A DNA stretch of 64,000 nt from Sphaerospermopsis aphanizomenoides BCCUSP55 (GCF_001586785.1 NZ_LUFH02000001.1:1-64000); one strand, 5' to 3'; shown: positions 1 to 10,091, counted from the stretch's first letter. Numbers and translations: made by a program. The notes: generated by a model from the letters alone, not told the origin.

Positions 1-98
1 GTGGGGTGTGGGGTGTGGGGTGTGGATAAAGAATTTTCTCCCCTGCTCCGAAAGCTCCCCTGCTCCCCTGCTCCGAAAGCTCACCTATTACCTATTAC
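1..98. repeat. Heptameric tandem repeats (STRR-like)
   Basis: The first 25 bases are tandem copies of a GTGGGGT heptamer, followed by short copies of CCCTGCT-like and CTATTAC-like heptamers. Such degenerate 7-bp tandem arrays are typical of intergenic DNA in heterocystous cyanobacteria. The array may continue beyond the left edge. Confidence 0.7.
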
Positions 99-488
99 CT
101 ATTTACGATTTAATCTTATAGGTTCACTGGCAAACCATAATTCCTCTAATTCAGCTTCAGTAAAGTTATAGCCAAGAGTGGCAGCAAAATTAACTATTTT
201 TTTGGTATCCCAATGACAACTATCAAAGACTCCTTGCTGACAGCATTTTTTACAGTATAGTTCATAAAGAGTTGGTTCTGAACTCAACATTTCATAAAAA
301 CTTTCAACTTGTTGTAAAGACATATATCGTATAAAAAGAGTTGAATTGGATGTGGTAGTTATCAATGGATAATTGACAATTGATAATTGGTTAATTTTGT
401 TTAAAACCTCTCTTTTTAAAGAGAAAGAGCCAGAAAAACCTGTCCTGACTTTCAATTCTTGACCCTTGAGGGAGAGGTAATTTTCCAT
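99..488 (-). CDS. Hypothetical protein with a repeat-derived N-terminus
   Basis: I do not recognise this protein of about 129 residues. An ATG at 488 is preferred to the in-frame TTG at 494. The C-terminal two thirds are soluble, acidic and contain a Cys-Cys pair (around residue 82, 'KKCCQQG'), with no known catalytic motif. The N-terminal 40 or so codons lie inside a dispersed repeat whose second copy sits at about 16440-16535. The original gene therefore probably started further downstream, for example at the internal Met of 'MSLQQVESF', or the repeat has replaced the original 5' end. There is no obvious operon partner. It could be a decaying gene. Confidence 0.4.
   Translation of the reverse strand: MENYLSLKGQELKVRTGFSGSFSLKREVLNKINQLSIVNYPLITTTSNSTLFIRYMSLQQVESFYEMLSSEPTLYELYCKKCCQQGVFDSCHWDTKKIVNFAATLGYNFTEAELEELWFASEPIRLNRK
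366..478. repeat. Dispersed repeat, copy 1 (partner at 16440-16535)
   Basis: On the + strand this reads an AATTGAYAATTG-type tandem followed by TTGGTTAATTTTGTTTAAAA, a CTCTTTTT run, CCAGAAAAACCT and ACTTTCAAT. The same order of blocks with scattered substitutions occurs at 16440-16535. Here it overlaps the 5' end of the small minus-strand gene. Confidence 0.65.
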
Positions 489-650
489 TGTCAATTTTTT
501 AACCCCAGATAGTAAACACTAAAATTGGTTGTTTACTTAGCTCAAAACTTATAAAGTGAAAAATGCGAAATGATTATAACACTAATGCCAGGACAACAAA
601 AACTACTTCATACTTATGGTCAAAAATGGCGATCGCACAATAAACACTTG

Positions 651-681
651 AAAAAACCCGGCTAATACAAATAACCGGGTT
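651..681 (-). terminator. Rho-independent terminator of clpB
   Basis: Read on the minus strand, a 7-bp AACCCGG/CCGGGTT stem with a 13-nt loop is followed immediately by a run of six T. It lies 25 bases after the clpB stop codon. Confidence 0.85.
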
Positions 682-705
682 GATAAGTTGAATTGAACAG
701 TTAAA

Positions 706-3324
706 TTAACTGCTAAACACTTCCACCGGTAAACGACTAAAGGCTAGACGTTCGTTTTGGACATCGACAAAAATTGTGTCACCGTCGTTAAATTCACCTC
801 GTAAAATTGCTTTGGCAATTTGAGTTTCTAATTCCCGTTGAATGGCACGTTTTAATGGTCTTGCACCAAATACAGGATCATAACCAACTTCTGCTAAAAA
901 GTCTAAAGCAGCACCAGACAGTCGCAGAGACATTTTTTTGTCACTCAATCTTTGTCTGAGTCTATCTACTTGCAACTGCACAATTTGCCGTAATTCTGAT
1001 TTCTGCAAACTGTGGAAGATGATAACTTCATCAATGCGGTTTAAGAATTCAGGACGGAAACTATTCCGCATTGCTTCCATGACTCGATGACGCATTTCAT
1101 CGTAACGGGAATCATCACCAGCGACATCTAGAATATATTGAGAACCGATGTTACTGGTCATGATGATAATGGTGTTTTTGAAGTCCACCGTTCTACCTTG
1201 GGAATCGGTGACGCGACCATCATCGAGAATTTGCAGGAAAATATTAAATACGTCGGGGTGAGCTTTTTCGATTTCGTCGAATAAAATTACCGCGTAAGGA
1301 CGACGACGAATGGCTTCGGTTAATTGTCCCCCTTCTTCATAACCAACATAACCTGGAGGTGCGCCAATTAATCGAGAAACTGTATGTTTCTCCATATATT
1401 CTGACATATCAATTCTCACTAAAGCCTCTTCTGTATCAAACATATAAGCAGCTAAAGCTTTAGCTAATTCTGTTTTACCCACACCTGTCGGACCAAGGAA
1501 AATAAAACTCGCAATGGGACGGTTGGGATCAGCAAGTCCAGCGCGGGAACGTTGAATGGCATCGGCTACGGCGGTTACAGCTTCGGCTTGACCGATAACA
1601 CGGTGGTGTAGTTCATCTTCTAAATGCAGTAATTTTTCTTTTTCAGATTCTACTAATTTACTAATAGGAATTCCTGTCCACTTAGAAATGATTTCTGCAA
1701 TATCAGCTTCGGTGACTTCTTCCCGTAATAAAGATTTTCCTGTTCCTTGGGCGTTGGCTAGTTCTCTTTCTACGGCTTCTAATTGTCGATGTAAATCGGT
1801 AAGTTTGCCATATTTCAACTCAGCAGCGCGGTTGAGATCGTAGTTTCTTTCTGCTTGCTGAATTTCTAAGTTCACTCGATCAATTTCTTCTTTGATAGAT
1901 TGAATTTTGGTGATAATATCTTTTTCAGATTGCCATTGAATCCTCAAAGTGCTTTGTTCTTCTTTGAAGTCAGCCAGTTCTTTTTCTAATCTTTCTAATC
2001 GTTCACGGGAAGCTAAGTCACTTTCTTTTTGTAAGGAAAGTTTCTCCATTTCTAATTGAAGGATTTTGCGATCAATTTCGTCTAGTTCTTCTGGTTTGGA
2101 GGTAATCTCCATTTTTAATTTAGCTGCGGCTTCGTCTACCAAGTCAATGGCTTTATCTGGGAGGAAGCGATCGCTAATATAACGACTCGATAAAGTAGCA
2201 GCAGCAACTAAGGAACTATCAGAAATTTTTACCCCGTGATGCACTTCATACCGTTCTTTCAAACCCCGCAAAATAGAAATCGTATCGGCAACATCTGGTT
2301 GATCTACATAAACTTGTTGGAAGCGTCTTTCTAAAGCTGCATCTTTTTCTATATATTTGCGATATTCATCTAAAGTTGTCGCCCCAATACAACGCAACTC
2401 ACCTCTAGCTAACATGGGTTTTAATAAGTTACCGGCATCCATCGCACCTTGGGTTGCACCTGCACCAACAACGGTATGAATTTCATCAATAAATAATACA
2501 ATATTGCCACCAGATTCAGTAACTTCTTTTAATACTGCTTTCAGGCGTTCTTCAAATTCACCCCGGAATTTTGCCCCAGCAATTAACGCCCCCATATCTA
2601 AAGCAATCAGTTTTCTATCTTTGAGAGATTGGGGAACATCACCCGCAACTATCCGCTGTGCTAAACCTTCAGCAATTGCGGTTTTACCAACTCCAGGTTC
2701 ACCAATTAATACCGGGTTGTTTTTTGTCCGACGGGAGAGAATTTGGATGGTTCTTCTAATTTCATCATCCCGACCAATCACAGGATCTAATTGTCCTTGA
2801 CGTGCTGCTTCTGTTAAATCACGTCCGTATTTTTCTAAAGATTGATATTTTCCTTCTGGACTTTGGTCTGTCACTTTTTGACTCCCACGAATTTGTTTAA
2901 TAATATTCTTTAATTTGCCTTCGTCTAAACCAATTTCTTTGAGTAGACTTTTACCAAAACGATCATCTTTAGCGTATCCTAGCAGGATGTGTTCAACGGA
3001 AATATATTCATCTTTAAATTCTTGGCGATATTTTTCTGCTCTGTCTAATAATGTATCTAAACTGCGTCCTAAATATACAGAACTGCTGCTACCTGATACT
3101 TTTGGTTGACGTAAAATAAATTGATCTGTGTAGTCCCTAATTTTCTGGATATTTGCGCCAGCTTTGGTGAAAATCGCAGTACCTAGTCCTTCTTGTTCCA
3201 GCAGTGCTTTCATTAAATGTTCGCTTTCTAGCTGCTGTTGCTGGTACTGCTTGGCGATATCGGGAGTATGGGCGATCGCTTCCCAGGCTTTTTCTGTAAA
3301 TTGGTTCGGATTAGTCGGTTGCAT
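706..3324 (-). CDS. clpB: ATP-dependent disaggregase ClpB (Hsp100)
   Basis: ClpB is a hexameric AAA+ unfoldase that, with DnaK, pulls polypeptides out of cytosolic aggregates. The 872-residue product is full length for the family. It has the N-terminal Clp repeat domain (about 1-150), first AAA+ module with Walker A GEPGVGKT at 208-215, the middle coiled-coil (roughly 400-540, Glu/Lys/Arg/Leu-rich), a second AAA+ module with GPTGVGKT near 612, and the C-terminal small domain. The 'GYVG' pore loop after 'IGAPP' is present. No IGF/L-type ClpP-docking loop was noted, consistent with ClpB rather than ClpA/C. It is monocistronic, with its own terminator. Cyanobacteria usually carry two ClpB paralogues (ClpB1 and ClpB2), and I cannot tell which this is. 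No CIRCE operator is visible upstream. Confidence 0.97.
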   Translation of the reverse strand: MQPTNPNQFTEKAWEAIAHTPDIAKQYQQQQLESEHLMKALLEQEGLGTAIFTKAGANIQKIRDYTDQFILRQPKVSGSSSSVYLGRSLDTLLDRAEKYRQEFKDEYISVEHILLGYAKDDRFGKSLLKEIGLDEGKLKNIIKQIRGSQKVTDQSPEGKYQSLEKYGRDLTEAARQGQLDPVIGRDDEIRRTIQILSRRTKNNPVLIGEPGVGKTAIAEGLAQRIVAGDVPQSLKDRKLIALDMGALIAGAKFRGEFEERLKAVLKEVTESGGNIVLFIDEIHTVVGAGATQGAMDAGNLLKPMLARGELRCIGATTLDEYRKYIEKDAALERRFQQVYVDQPDVADTISILRGLKERYEVHHGVKISDSSLVAAATLSSRYISDRFLPDKAIDLVDEAAAKLKMEITSKPEELDEIDRKILQLEMEKLSLQKESDLASRERLERLEKELADFKEEQSTLRIQWQSEKDIITKIQSIKEEIDRVNLEIQQAERNYDLNRAAELKYGKLTDLHRQLEAVERELANAQGTGKSLLREEVTEADIAEIISKWTGIPISKLVESEKEKLLHLEDELHHRVIGQAEAVTAVADAIQRSRAGLADPNRPIASFIFLGPTGVGKTELAKALAAYMFDTEEALVRIDMSEYMEKHTVSRLIGAPPGYVGYEEGGQLTEAIRRRPYAVILFDEIEKAHPDVFNIFLQILDDGRVTDSQGRTVDFKNTIIIMTSNIGSQYILDVAGDDSRYDEMRHRVMEAMRNSFRPEFLNRIDEVIIFHSLQKSELRQIVQLQVDRLRQRLSDKKMSLRLSGAALDFLAEVGYDPVFGARPLKRAIQRELETQIAKAILRGEFNDGDTIFVDVQNERLAFSRLPVEVFSS

Positions 3325-4075
3325 AGATTTTTTTGATAAATTACTCTCATATCGTCATTGTAAAAAGGGAGCAGTGTTTACCTGGATCGGTCTTCACATC
3401 TTGATAATGTAGTATTATCAGCAAAGCTGTGATGTCTTTATATAAGTTTTTTAAATCTCACTTTTTCAAAATATGTGGGTTCTGAGGGTTTTCGCAAAAA
3501 GCCATTGTCTATTCTCAATAATATTGCAAGTTTTTCTCAATTATCAACGAGTTTTCGTCGTTTCAGGATTGATATTGACCTATAAATTTTTTGTGGTATG
3601 ATGGGTGTATAATTCTGAGGAATAGTGTAATAAAAAAACGCAGAGGAACGCGGAGGTAAGCGCGGAGTTTCGCAGAGTTTTGTTTACACTACAGGTACAA
3701 AATTTAAGTAAAATTCTTATACTAACTTGCAAGTTTTCAAAAGGTTTAACTTACCTTTGGGGGTGAAAATCCCCTACTTCTACAAGCAGCGGGTTTTGCG
3801 TCGGCGTAAAATCCCCGTTGCAAAACGTAATTCTAAATTCTAAATTCTGCATTCTTTTAACAACCTGCTTCTGCATGATCTCCTCTGCTGTCTACTTTAA
3901 GTTTGCGTGTTTTTGCTGATAACATAGTGGAGCAGGATCAAAATCGGTCTTAACAGCCCAGGATAATAAATTTGTCAATCCTAATTATCACTAAATTATT
4001 ATTGATATCTTGCACAAGTTCTGCACAAATTTGCATTAGTCTATAAGATCATCAATTTTTTAGACTTCACTTGTC
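3325..4075. other. Gene-free region between clpB and the permease-kinase gene
   Basis: This 751-bp divergent intergenic region contains degenerate CGCAGAGG-type repeat units at about 3634-3680 and an ATTCTAA heptamer run near 3828-3855. It must hold the promoters of both flanking genes, but I could not assign -35/-10 boxes with confidence. No ORF, RNA gene or clear hairpin was recognised. Confidence 0.5.
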
Positions 4076-6961
4076 ATGCTTAATTCAGCATTTTCTTCAG
4101 GTAAACCATCTGTGGGGATGCGTTTAACTCGAACCATGAGTACCATCGAGACTTGGGGTTTTGGGTTAACTGGTCATATCCTCTGGATTGCTGTGATTCC
4201 GGCTATTCATGCTGAACTTAAATCACAAGCTATTTTTGTGTGGGTACCAGCAGTTTGCTTTGGGATGTTGTTAAATTATCAAGTTAAACATCTGGGAAGA
4301 AGCTGGCAAAATGTGGCTGGAGGCACGCCTAATTACGCTTGTCGGTTACTTAAACAATACCCTGGTTTAGCTCTCTATGCAGCTTTGGGGTATTTTTTTA
4401 GTTGGGTGTCAGTGTTGCCAGTTAATGCAATTGTGCTGACAGACTTGATTAAAGTTAATTTAGAAGCTGTCAACCTGACTTTACCTACGCCACTACTATC
4501 AATTGCTTTGACATTATTACCTTTCATTCTAGCATTTAGTGGCACGCGTGGTTTAAGTATCCTGCATTTATTTTTTGTGATTCCGGCAGTCGGGTTATTA
4601 CTGTTATTTACTGGCCAAGGTTTGGGTTGGTTATTGTTTTCCCCCAACAGTCCTGGTTTGTTTCCTGAACAGATGACAGTACCAGGTTTTGCTGATTGGG
4701 CTAAGTGGTTTTTATATGTTAGTTATGCCACCTACGCTTGCGAAACAGCTTCTGCTTTTGTTGCTGACAGCATACATCCCACAAAAACTCTCTCCTTTCT
4801 TTCCATTGCTAGTTGGTTGATGATACCTATTTACATAGGTGCTTCTTGGGTGGAAACAAGGTTAGGAACATCTATCAATACAGACAATGGGGCGTTTTTA
4901 AGCTTGTTGGTTTCTTCCCAACACTTTTGGGGAAAATATGCTGGTCTTTTAGTCACCTTTTTATTGGCAGCTTCCTGTTTATTGGCATCTGCAACAGTTG
5001 TTTCTAACTGTCCTCGAATTCTCTATCAACTTGCTGTTGATAAATATTTGTCATCTGTATTCGCGGTTGTATCTCGTCGAGGTGTATTCGGTCCAGCGTT
5101 AACATTGACGTTAATTCTTAGCCTAGCCTGTTTAATTTGGGGTAACGTTCCTCAAATTCTTGTAGTTGGAAATTTGGGCTGGTTTATTTCTATCATGGCT
5201 GTACATTTGGGAATATGCTTGAGAAGTGATAAACCACAGGTTTTGTTTCCCCGGTTAACATTGGTTTTATTTTTATTAGAAATATCTGTACTCCTGATAG
5301 GAGGAATAGCTTGGGGTTGGCAAGATTTTCTAATTGGGTTGTTTGTTCCGGTAGGGATTATCGCTATAGATCAACTGATTCGTCGCTTGCGGTTGCCTCT
5401 ATTTAATGCTAATTGGTGGGTACAAAAATATAATTATCGTCCCTGGATTAATGTCCATGAATCACTTATTTACCAAGTAATTACTCTTATCTCTCTACTG
5501 AGTAGTGCAGTAGTTATTGGTTGGTTATTTGGGCGTAAATTCAATACTTTATATGATCAAGGAACAGAGAATTTAATAGTTGTTTTACTGATGATAGTGG
5601 TGTTTGTGGGTGTGGCGATCGCCTGTTGGACAAGTCTACCACAAGTTGTCTCTATGGCAGAAGCACAATCAGCCGCAGAACACTTATTTAACTTTGCCCA
5701 AGATGGCATTTTAGTAGTTGATGAAGAAGGTATTATTCGTCAGGCTAATGCAGCTACTACTAGTTTTTTCGGGATACAATCATCAGATTTATTAGGAACT
5801 TGTTTGCAAATATGGCTGGTAGATTTAGACCCTTACCCGTTTAATTGGCCAACTCGTAGTGAACACACTATTATTCAAATATCTCATGTCAAAACTGTGG
5901 AAGTTTCTGTGTCTGACCAACCACATCAAGACTTTCAAGAGTATATTGTAATTTTGCATGACATTACCCAGCGCAAGCAAGCAGAAGAACTCTTAATCAA
6001 CTCAGAAGCAGAACTTAAACATAAAGCTCAAAAATTAGCTGCCCAATTAGTCCAAAGTGAAAAAATGTCTAGTTTAGGACAGTTAGTAGCTGGTGTAGCA
6101 CACGAAATTAATAACCCAGTTAGCTTTATTTATGGCAATCTTGACCCTGCTGATGAATACATTAGAGATTTAATTAGATTAATAAATCTTTATCAACATC
6201 ACTATCCTCAGCCAGTTAGAGAAATTACCAACTTAGCAGAAGAAATTGATTTAAATTATATGCTTAATGACTTGCCTAAGTTGCTAAATTCTATAAAAAT
6301 GGGTAGTCAAAGAATCAAAGACATTGTTTTATCTTTACGTAATTTTTCCCGTTTAGATGAAGCAGAAATTAAACTAGTGAATCTCCATGAAGGTATTGAA
6401 AGCACGTTACTAATTTTGCAAAATCGTCTGAAAGCCAATAATAAACGACCCGCGCTTACCGTAATTAAAAAATATGCAGAATTACCTTTAATAGAATGTT
6501 ATCCTGGGCAACTTAATCAAGTATTTATGAATCTTTTGGTCAATGCCATTGATGCCCTTGATGATGCCTTTGTTAACCATAAAAAACATCAAGAACCGCA
6601 AATTAATATCCAAACCACCATCACAACTGATCATCAAGTTTGCATTACTATTACTGATAATGGTCGTGGTATTCCAGAAGATAGCCAAAAACATTTATTT
6701 GAACCTTTTTTCACAACTAAACCTGTTGGTAAAGGCACTGGTTTGGGATTATCCATTAGTTATCAAATTATCGCAGAAAAACATGATGGTAGTTTAGAAT
6801 GCTTTTCAGAGGTTGGTCAAGGCACAAAATTTGTAATTACTATTCCTCTGCAACAAAAAAAATCTAACTCCAAATTTCAAAATCAATTATCCGATAAACT
6901 TTACGTCAAGCCTGCGGCATACCAGAAAAGCACAGTTCCTCTGCAAGATGTACAAAATTAA
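4076..6961 (+). CDS. Amino-acid permease / PAS / histidine kinase fusion
   Basis: This 961-residue protein joins an integral-membrane transporter-like module to a sensor kinase. Residues of about 15-510 form some 12-14 hydrophobic segments resembling the APC (amino acid-polyamine-organocation) superfamily, starting with '[15 protein letters not shown]'. Residues of about 530-640 are a PAS domain ('[20 protein letters not shown]') followed by '[12 protein letters not shown]'. A short coiled coil leads to a HisKA motif '[17 protein letters not shown]' with the predicted phospho-His at 676. A complete HATPase_c follows (N box '[10 protein letters not shown]', G1 'DNGRGIP', G2 'GKGTGLGLS'). The architecture suggests a transporter-derived receptor (transceptor) that phosphorylates a partner regulator, but no regulator gene is adjacent. 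Its kinase core closely resembles that of the GAF kinase at 51628-53601. The ligand is unknown, and whether it still transports is unknown. Confidence 0.85.
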   Translation: MLNSAFSSGKPSVGMRLTRTMSTIETWGFGLTGHILWIAVIPAIHAELKSQAIFVWVPAVCFGMLLNYQVKHLGRSWQNVAGGTPNYACRLLKQYPGLALYAALGYFFSWVSVLPVNAIVLTDLIKVNLEAVNLTLPTPLLSIALTLLPFILAFSGTRGLSILHLFFVIPAVGLLLLFTGQGLGWLLFSPNSPGLFPEQMTVPGFADWAKWFLYVSYATYACETASAFVADSIHPTKTLSFLSIASWLMIPIYIGASWVETRLGTSINTDNGAFLSLLVSSQHFWGKYAGLLVTFLLAASCLLASATVVSNCPRILYQLAVDKYLSSVFAVVSRRGVFGPALTLTLILSLACLIWGNVPQILVVGNLGWFISIMAVHLGICLRSDKPQVLFPRLTLVLFLLEISVLLIGGIAWGWQDFLIGLFVPVGIIAIDQLIRRLRLPLFNANWWVQKYNYRPWINVHESLIYQVITLISLLSSAVVIGWLFGRKFNTLYDQGTENLIVVLLMIVVFVGVAIACWTSLPQVVSMAEAQSAAEHLFNFAQDGILVVDEEGIIRQANAATTSFFGIQSSDLLGTCLQIWLVDLDPYPFNWPTRSEHTIIQISHVKTVEVSVSDQPHQDFQEYIVILHDITQRKQAEELLINSEAELKHKAQKLAAQLVQSEKMSSLGQLVAGVAHEINNPVSFIYGNLDPADEYIRDLIRLINLYQHHYPQPVREITNLAEEIDLNYMLNDLPKLLNSIKMGSQRIKDIVLSLRNFSRLDEAEIKLVNLHEGIESTLLILQNRLKANNKRPALTVIKKYAELPLIECYPGQLNQVFMNLLVNAIDALDDAFVNHKKHQEPQINIQTTITTDHQVCITITDNGRGIPEDSQKHLFEPFFTTKPVGKGTGLGLSISYQIIAEKHDGSLECFSEVGQGTKFVITIPLQQKKSNSKFQNQLSDKLYVKPAAYQKSTVPLQDVQN

Positions 6962-6982
6962 AAATTAGTAGTTAATAATTCA

Positions 6983-7175
6983 GGAGTTACGCAAAATCAG
7001 GAAAAAATGCTCCCGTGCAAGCAACTTCATAAGCGTCAGACCGAAAAATAGTTTCAAACCTCTTCTCTGTTTGATAGAATTTTAGGACTTACGTAAGATT
7101 GAACTCAAAACCTGATTCTTGCGTAGAGGTAATTCATGAATTACCCCTACTTCCGTTCTGTTTTGCGTAAGTCCT
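6983..7175. mobile_element. MITE-like inverted-repeat element(s)
   Basis: AGGACTTACGTAAGA at 7084-7098 faces TTTTGCGTAAGTCCT at 7161-7175, giving imperfect terminal inverted repeats around a 92-bp unit without coding capacity. A further direct partial end (AGGAGTTACGCAAAA, 6983-6997) lies upstream, so the whole may be a nested or composite insertion. The same ends bound the element at 7505-7655. Confidence 0.65.
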
Positions 7176-7198
7176 GAATTTATCAGAATTTAATTTAT

Positions 7199-7245
7199 CT
7201 GTGGAATTAATCCAAAATCTAAAATCCAAAATCCAAAATCCAAAA
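7199..7245. repeat. CCAAAAT heptamer tandem repeat
   Basis: Four to five degenerate copies of a (T)CCAAAAT heptamer. The same motif recurs at about 42141-42163 and 55739-55778. Confidence 0.65.
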
Positions 7246-7257
7246 TTCTGATCACCA

Positions 7258-7560
7258 ATGCCTAAAAAACAAAAGTTTCCTTATTTACTAGGTTCTAAGT
7301 GGACAGCACAACAAAAAGTTGATGGTTGGCGACATTTTCAAGTCATTAACCGCAAAAATCAGGGTAAATGGGTATATGCCGAAATGGTTGCTGCTTGTGA
7401 CCCAAATGTGCGCTTTTGGATCAATGCCAAATTATTACAAGATAATTCTCAATGGCACGCCGGCTGGCAAACTTTACAGGAAATCAATGCCATTGAAAAA
7501 AATCAGGACTTACGCACAGAATCTTTCGTCAGGGCTGGGTGTAAGGGTGTAGGGGTGTAG
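7258..7560 (+). CDS. Trp-rich small conserved protein (TIGR02450-like), C-terminus altered by a MITE
   Basis: This 100-residue soluble protein has evenly spaced tryptophans ('SKWTAQQ', 'DGWRHF', 'GKWVYAEM', 'RFWINAK', 'QWHAGWQTL'). That pattern matches the small Trp-rich conserved family (TIGR02450) of cyanobacteria and marine bacteria, which has no established function. Family homology seems to end near residue 82. From nucleotide 7505 the frame runs into a MITE-like element, which supplies the last 18 codons and the stop; these read low-complexity 'VRAGCKGVGV'. The conserved core is intact, so the gene may still function. The ATG at 7258 gives the expected N-terminus. Confidence 0.7.
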   Translation: MPKKQKFPYLLGSKWTAQQKVDGWRHFQVINRKNQGKWVYAEMVAACDPNVRFWINAKLLQDNSQWHAGWQTLQEINAIEKNQDLRTESFVRAGCKGVGV

Positions 7561-7655
7561 GGGTGTAGGGGTTTTCCTCTTCTCGACCTTGATTTTTATA
7601 TCACTTTATCCCTTTGCCCAAACCCTTGTTTTTTCGTTTTTTTGCGTAAGTTCCT
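7505..7655. mobile_element. 151-bp MITE-like element capping the upstream gene
   Basis: The terminal inverted repeats are AGGACTTACGCA (7505-7516) and TGCGTAAGTTCCT (7643-7655). The interior is non-coding and contains a GGGTGTA heptamer array (about 7538-7571). The ends match those of the element at 7084-7175. No clear target-site duplication was visible. Confidence 0.65.
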
Positions 7656-8355
7656 AAAAATTAATAATTATACACGAAAGTTATCTCTGTCATGATTTAA
7701 TTAACTTTAGTCAGATATTTGATTATTTAATAATAATTTACAACTATGATAGCTGACACTCAGATTTTACCTACAAACTCAAATCACTCCACCTGGTCTA
7801 AAGAGTCAAAAACCTTAAATTTATCGAAACAATGGGGTCTAAAACCTAGTCTTTAAAGGCGAAAAGTTTTTGGAGCGGTGTATAAATACCCCTTACAAAA
7901 ACGGCCTCCTGCCCCCTGCCTCCTGCCTTCGTTAAATATTTGCAATCCCTATTCTGCTGGTATGCAATAGCAAAATTTCTGGTTTTGACTATTAGCAGAT
8001 TATTTGCTGAATATAAGCTGTCTTTATCATCAGCTATTTCTATGCAAACCATTATTAAAAGCAGATTTCAGTATTTTGTATTTTGTAACTATTTTTATAT
8101 TAAAAACTGATAAATTTATAAAAAATAGATTTATAGAGTTTTTAGTTAGTTTTACAGCTATTTTTAATTGAAAAAATATATTTTAATCTTAATTAATTCA
8201 TTTAAAGTCAATTTACAGATTGACAGCCCCTTTCTTTTCCAGAAACTTTAGACAATAATGGCACTCACATACCTCACACATCGCTGACTCAGCCTAGTTG
8301 AAAGACAAATGTTTGAGCCGCGAGTTTGAAAAGAAACTATAAGAGGCGAACAACA
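7656..8355. other. Leader region upstream of chlL
   Basis: About 700 bp, mostly very AT-rich. It contains a dispersed repeat (7821-7935) and a 36-codon reading frame (7746-7856) that runs into that repeat and looks like a gene remnant or chance ORF. The 8060-8230 stretch is more than 75% A/T by eye. The chlL promoter must lie here, but no specific operator was recognised. Confidence 0.5.
7821..7935. repeat. Dispersed repeat of about 115 bp, copy 1 (partner at 23624-23745)
   Basis: It starts TTATCGAAACAATGGGGTCT and contains GGCGAAAAGTTTTTGG, a short GTATAAATACCCC inverted block, CAAAAACGGCC, a CTGCCT heptamer run and ends CTTCGTTAA. The block order is identical in the second copy 16 kb away, with a few substitutions and a different heptamer count. 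Confidence 0.8.
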
Positions 8356-9222
8356 GTGAAACTAGCAGTTTACGGAAAAGGCGGAATCGGCAAATCTACT
8401 ACCAGCTGTAATATCTCCGTCGCATTAGCCAAACGCGGTAAAAAAGTCCTGCAAATTGGTTGTGACCCCAAACACGACAGCACCTTTACTCTCACCGGGT
8501 TTTTGATTCCCACCATTATCGACACCCTGCAAGAAAAGGATTATCACTACGAAGATGTTTGGCCTGAAGATGTTATTTACAAAGGCTATGGTGGAGTTGA
8601 CTGCGTTGAAGCTGGTGGTCCCCCAGCCGGTGCAGGATGTGGTGGCTATGTAGTAGGTGAAACAGTCAAACTGTTAAAAGAACTTAACGCTTTTGATGAG
8701 TACGATGTAATTTTATTTGATGTTCTAGGTGACGTTGTGTGTGGTGGTTTTGCCGCACCTCTCAACTATGCTGATTACTGTATGATTGTCACCGATAACG
8801 GCTTTGATGCTTTATTTGCTGCCAACCGTATTGCTGCATCTGTCCGTGAAAAAGCCCGAACCCACCCCCTACGTCTAGCTGGGTTAATCGGTAATCGTAC
8901 TGCTAAACGCGATTTAATTGAGAAATACGTAGAAGCCGTACCAATGCCAGTTTTAGAAGTATTACCTTTAATTGAAGATATCCGTGTTTCCCGCGTGAAA
9001 GGCAAAACTCTGTTTGAGATGGCAGAGTCAGATCCTTCCCTAGACTACGTTTGCGACTATTACTTAAATATCGCTGACCAAATCTTATCTCGTCCTGAAG
9101 GTGTCGTTCCGAACGATGCCCCTGATCGTGAACTTTTTTCTCTGTTGTCAGATTTTTATTTAAATCCGAGTAAACAACCAGCCACTATTGCAGAAGAGGA
9201 ATTAGACTTGATGATTGTATAA
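8356..9222 (+). CDS. chlL: Light-independent protochlorophyllide reductase, iron protein ChlL
   Basis: ChlL is the nitrogenase NifH-like homodimeric ATPase that passes electrons to the ChlN/ChlB catalytic component, reducing protochlorophyllide to chlorophyllide without light. I chose the GTG at 8356, which gives the 288-residue length and '[14 protein letters not shown]' N-terminus of the family; AGAGG lies about ten bases upstream. A TTG at 8326 would add ten atypical residues. The P-loop GKGGIGKST lies at residues 8-16. The Cys ligands of the inter-subunit [4Fe-4S] cluster fall in '[12 protein letters not shown]' and '[10 protein letters not shown]'. The DUF5331 gene starts 32 bases downstream and chlN follows; chlB is not in the window. 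Confidence 0.97.
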   Translation: MKLAVYGKGGIGKSTTSCNISVALAKRGKKVLQIGCDPKHDSTFTLTGFLIPTIIDTLQEKDYHYEDVWPEDVIYKGYGGVDCVEAGGPPAGAGCGGYVVGETVKLLKELNAFDEYDVILFDVLGDVVCGGFAAPLNYADYCMIVTDNGFDALFAANRIAASVREKARTHPLRLAGLIGNRTAKRDLIEKYVEAVPMPVLEVLPLIEDIRVSRVKGKTLFEMAESDPSLDYVCDYYLNIADQILSRPEGVVPNDAPDRELFSLLSDFYLNPSKQPATIAEEELDLMIV

Positions 9223-9253
9223 AACAATTTACCTCTTCAGGATGGGGGAACCT

Positions 9254-10084
9254 ATGGCTTTCTTTGATAGTTTTACCGATTCAATCAAACAAAAGTGGTT
9301 GCAGTTCTTTCAGGTGAACCGAGACTGGATTATCCTGCAAATGGCAATCGAATCAGTTTATACCCCCGATGGCGGGAAACGACCATCTTCTTACCTCATC
9401 CTGGGAGTAGTAAATGCCCTGGAACCCAAACTAGCCCAGTTGATGTTTCCTTTTGCTAAGTTAAATCCCGACGCTGATACTCTTATTGAAGTATTAGGAC
9501 TGCATTTTGACCCAGATATTGTCCTTGGTAATCGCTTAAGTCCCACCACAGAACCAGAAAGATACACCAGTTTTTCCCAGGTGGTGACAGAAGATATCCA
9601 GGAAGATGTGTCTGATCATGACCAATCTGCGATCGCTGATTTCAGGAATGCAGAGGAAGAAGTCATGGATCCAGATTTTTCAAGAGGAATTGATACCACT
9701 GAAAATAGCTGGGATGAAGATAATGCACTGGGAAACGGAAATGGTTTCCATGATATTTCCGCCTCTGACAACAGTATCTCCGAGGAGTCTGGAGAATTTG
9801 CTTCAGCAATGGGAGATGAATTTGAGGGAATATCATTTGATCCAATCAATTTAACTGAAAGCTTCGACAACGATGCTTTAGGTGATGTGAATTTGTCTGA
9901 TGCCAATGGGTTTGATGATTTAAGTCAACCTGATGAAAGTGAATTTAGAGATGTGTTGTCTGATGTTTGGGGAGATGAAACATCTCTCAGTGAAATTGAA
10001 GACAATAACGATCTTTTGGGGGAAGAATTGCCATCAGAGGTTTTTGATGAATCAGAAATGGCACGTCTTTTCCCCAACAATTAA
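9254..10084 (+). CDS. DUF5331 protein encoded between chlL and chlN
   Basis: The ATG at 9254 follows a GGATGGGGG ribosome-binding stretch, giving 276 residues. The N-terminal 95 residues ('FFDSFTDSIKQKWLQFFQVNRDWI...', then 'GGKRPSSYLILGVVNALEP') form a conserved helical domain seen in cyanobacterial genomes at this position (DUF5331). The remaining 180 residues are strikingly acidic and low in complexity, rich in Asp, Glu, Ser and Asn, and probably disordered. No transmembrane segment or catalytic motif is visible. Its position suggests a role with the dark-operative reductase (assembly, oxygen protection or regulation), but this is inference only. Co-transcription with chlL is likely from the 31-base gap. 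Confidence 0.8.
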   Translation: MAFFDSFTDSIKQKWLQFFQVNRDWIILQMAIESVYTPDGGKRPSSYLILGVVNALEPKLAQLMFPFAKLNPDADTLIEVLGLHFDPDIVLGNRLSPTTEPERYTSFSQVVTEDIQEDVSDHDQSAIADFRNAEEEVMDPDFSRGIDTTENSWDEDNALGNGNGFHDISASDNSISEESGEFASAMGDEFEGISFDPINLTESFDNDALGDVNLSDANGFDDLSQPDESEFRDVLSDVWGDETSLSEIEDNNDLLGEELPSEVFDESEMARLFPNN

Positions 10085-10091
10085 ATCAGTT

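Noticed and set aside
7746-7856. 36-codon frame in the chlL leader
   Set aside because: Runs into the dispersed repeat and has no family similarity or clear ribosome-binding site; at most a gene remnant or unproven leader peptide.
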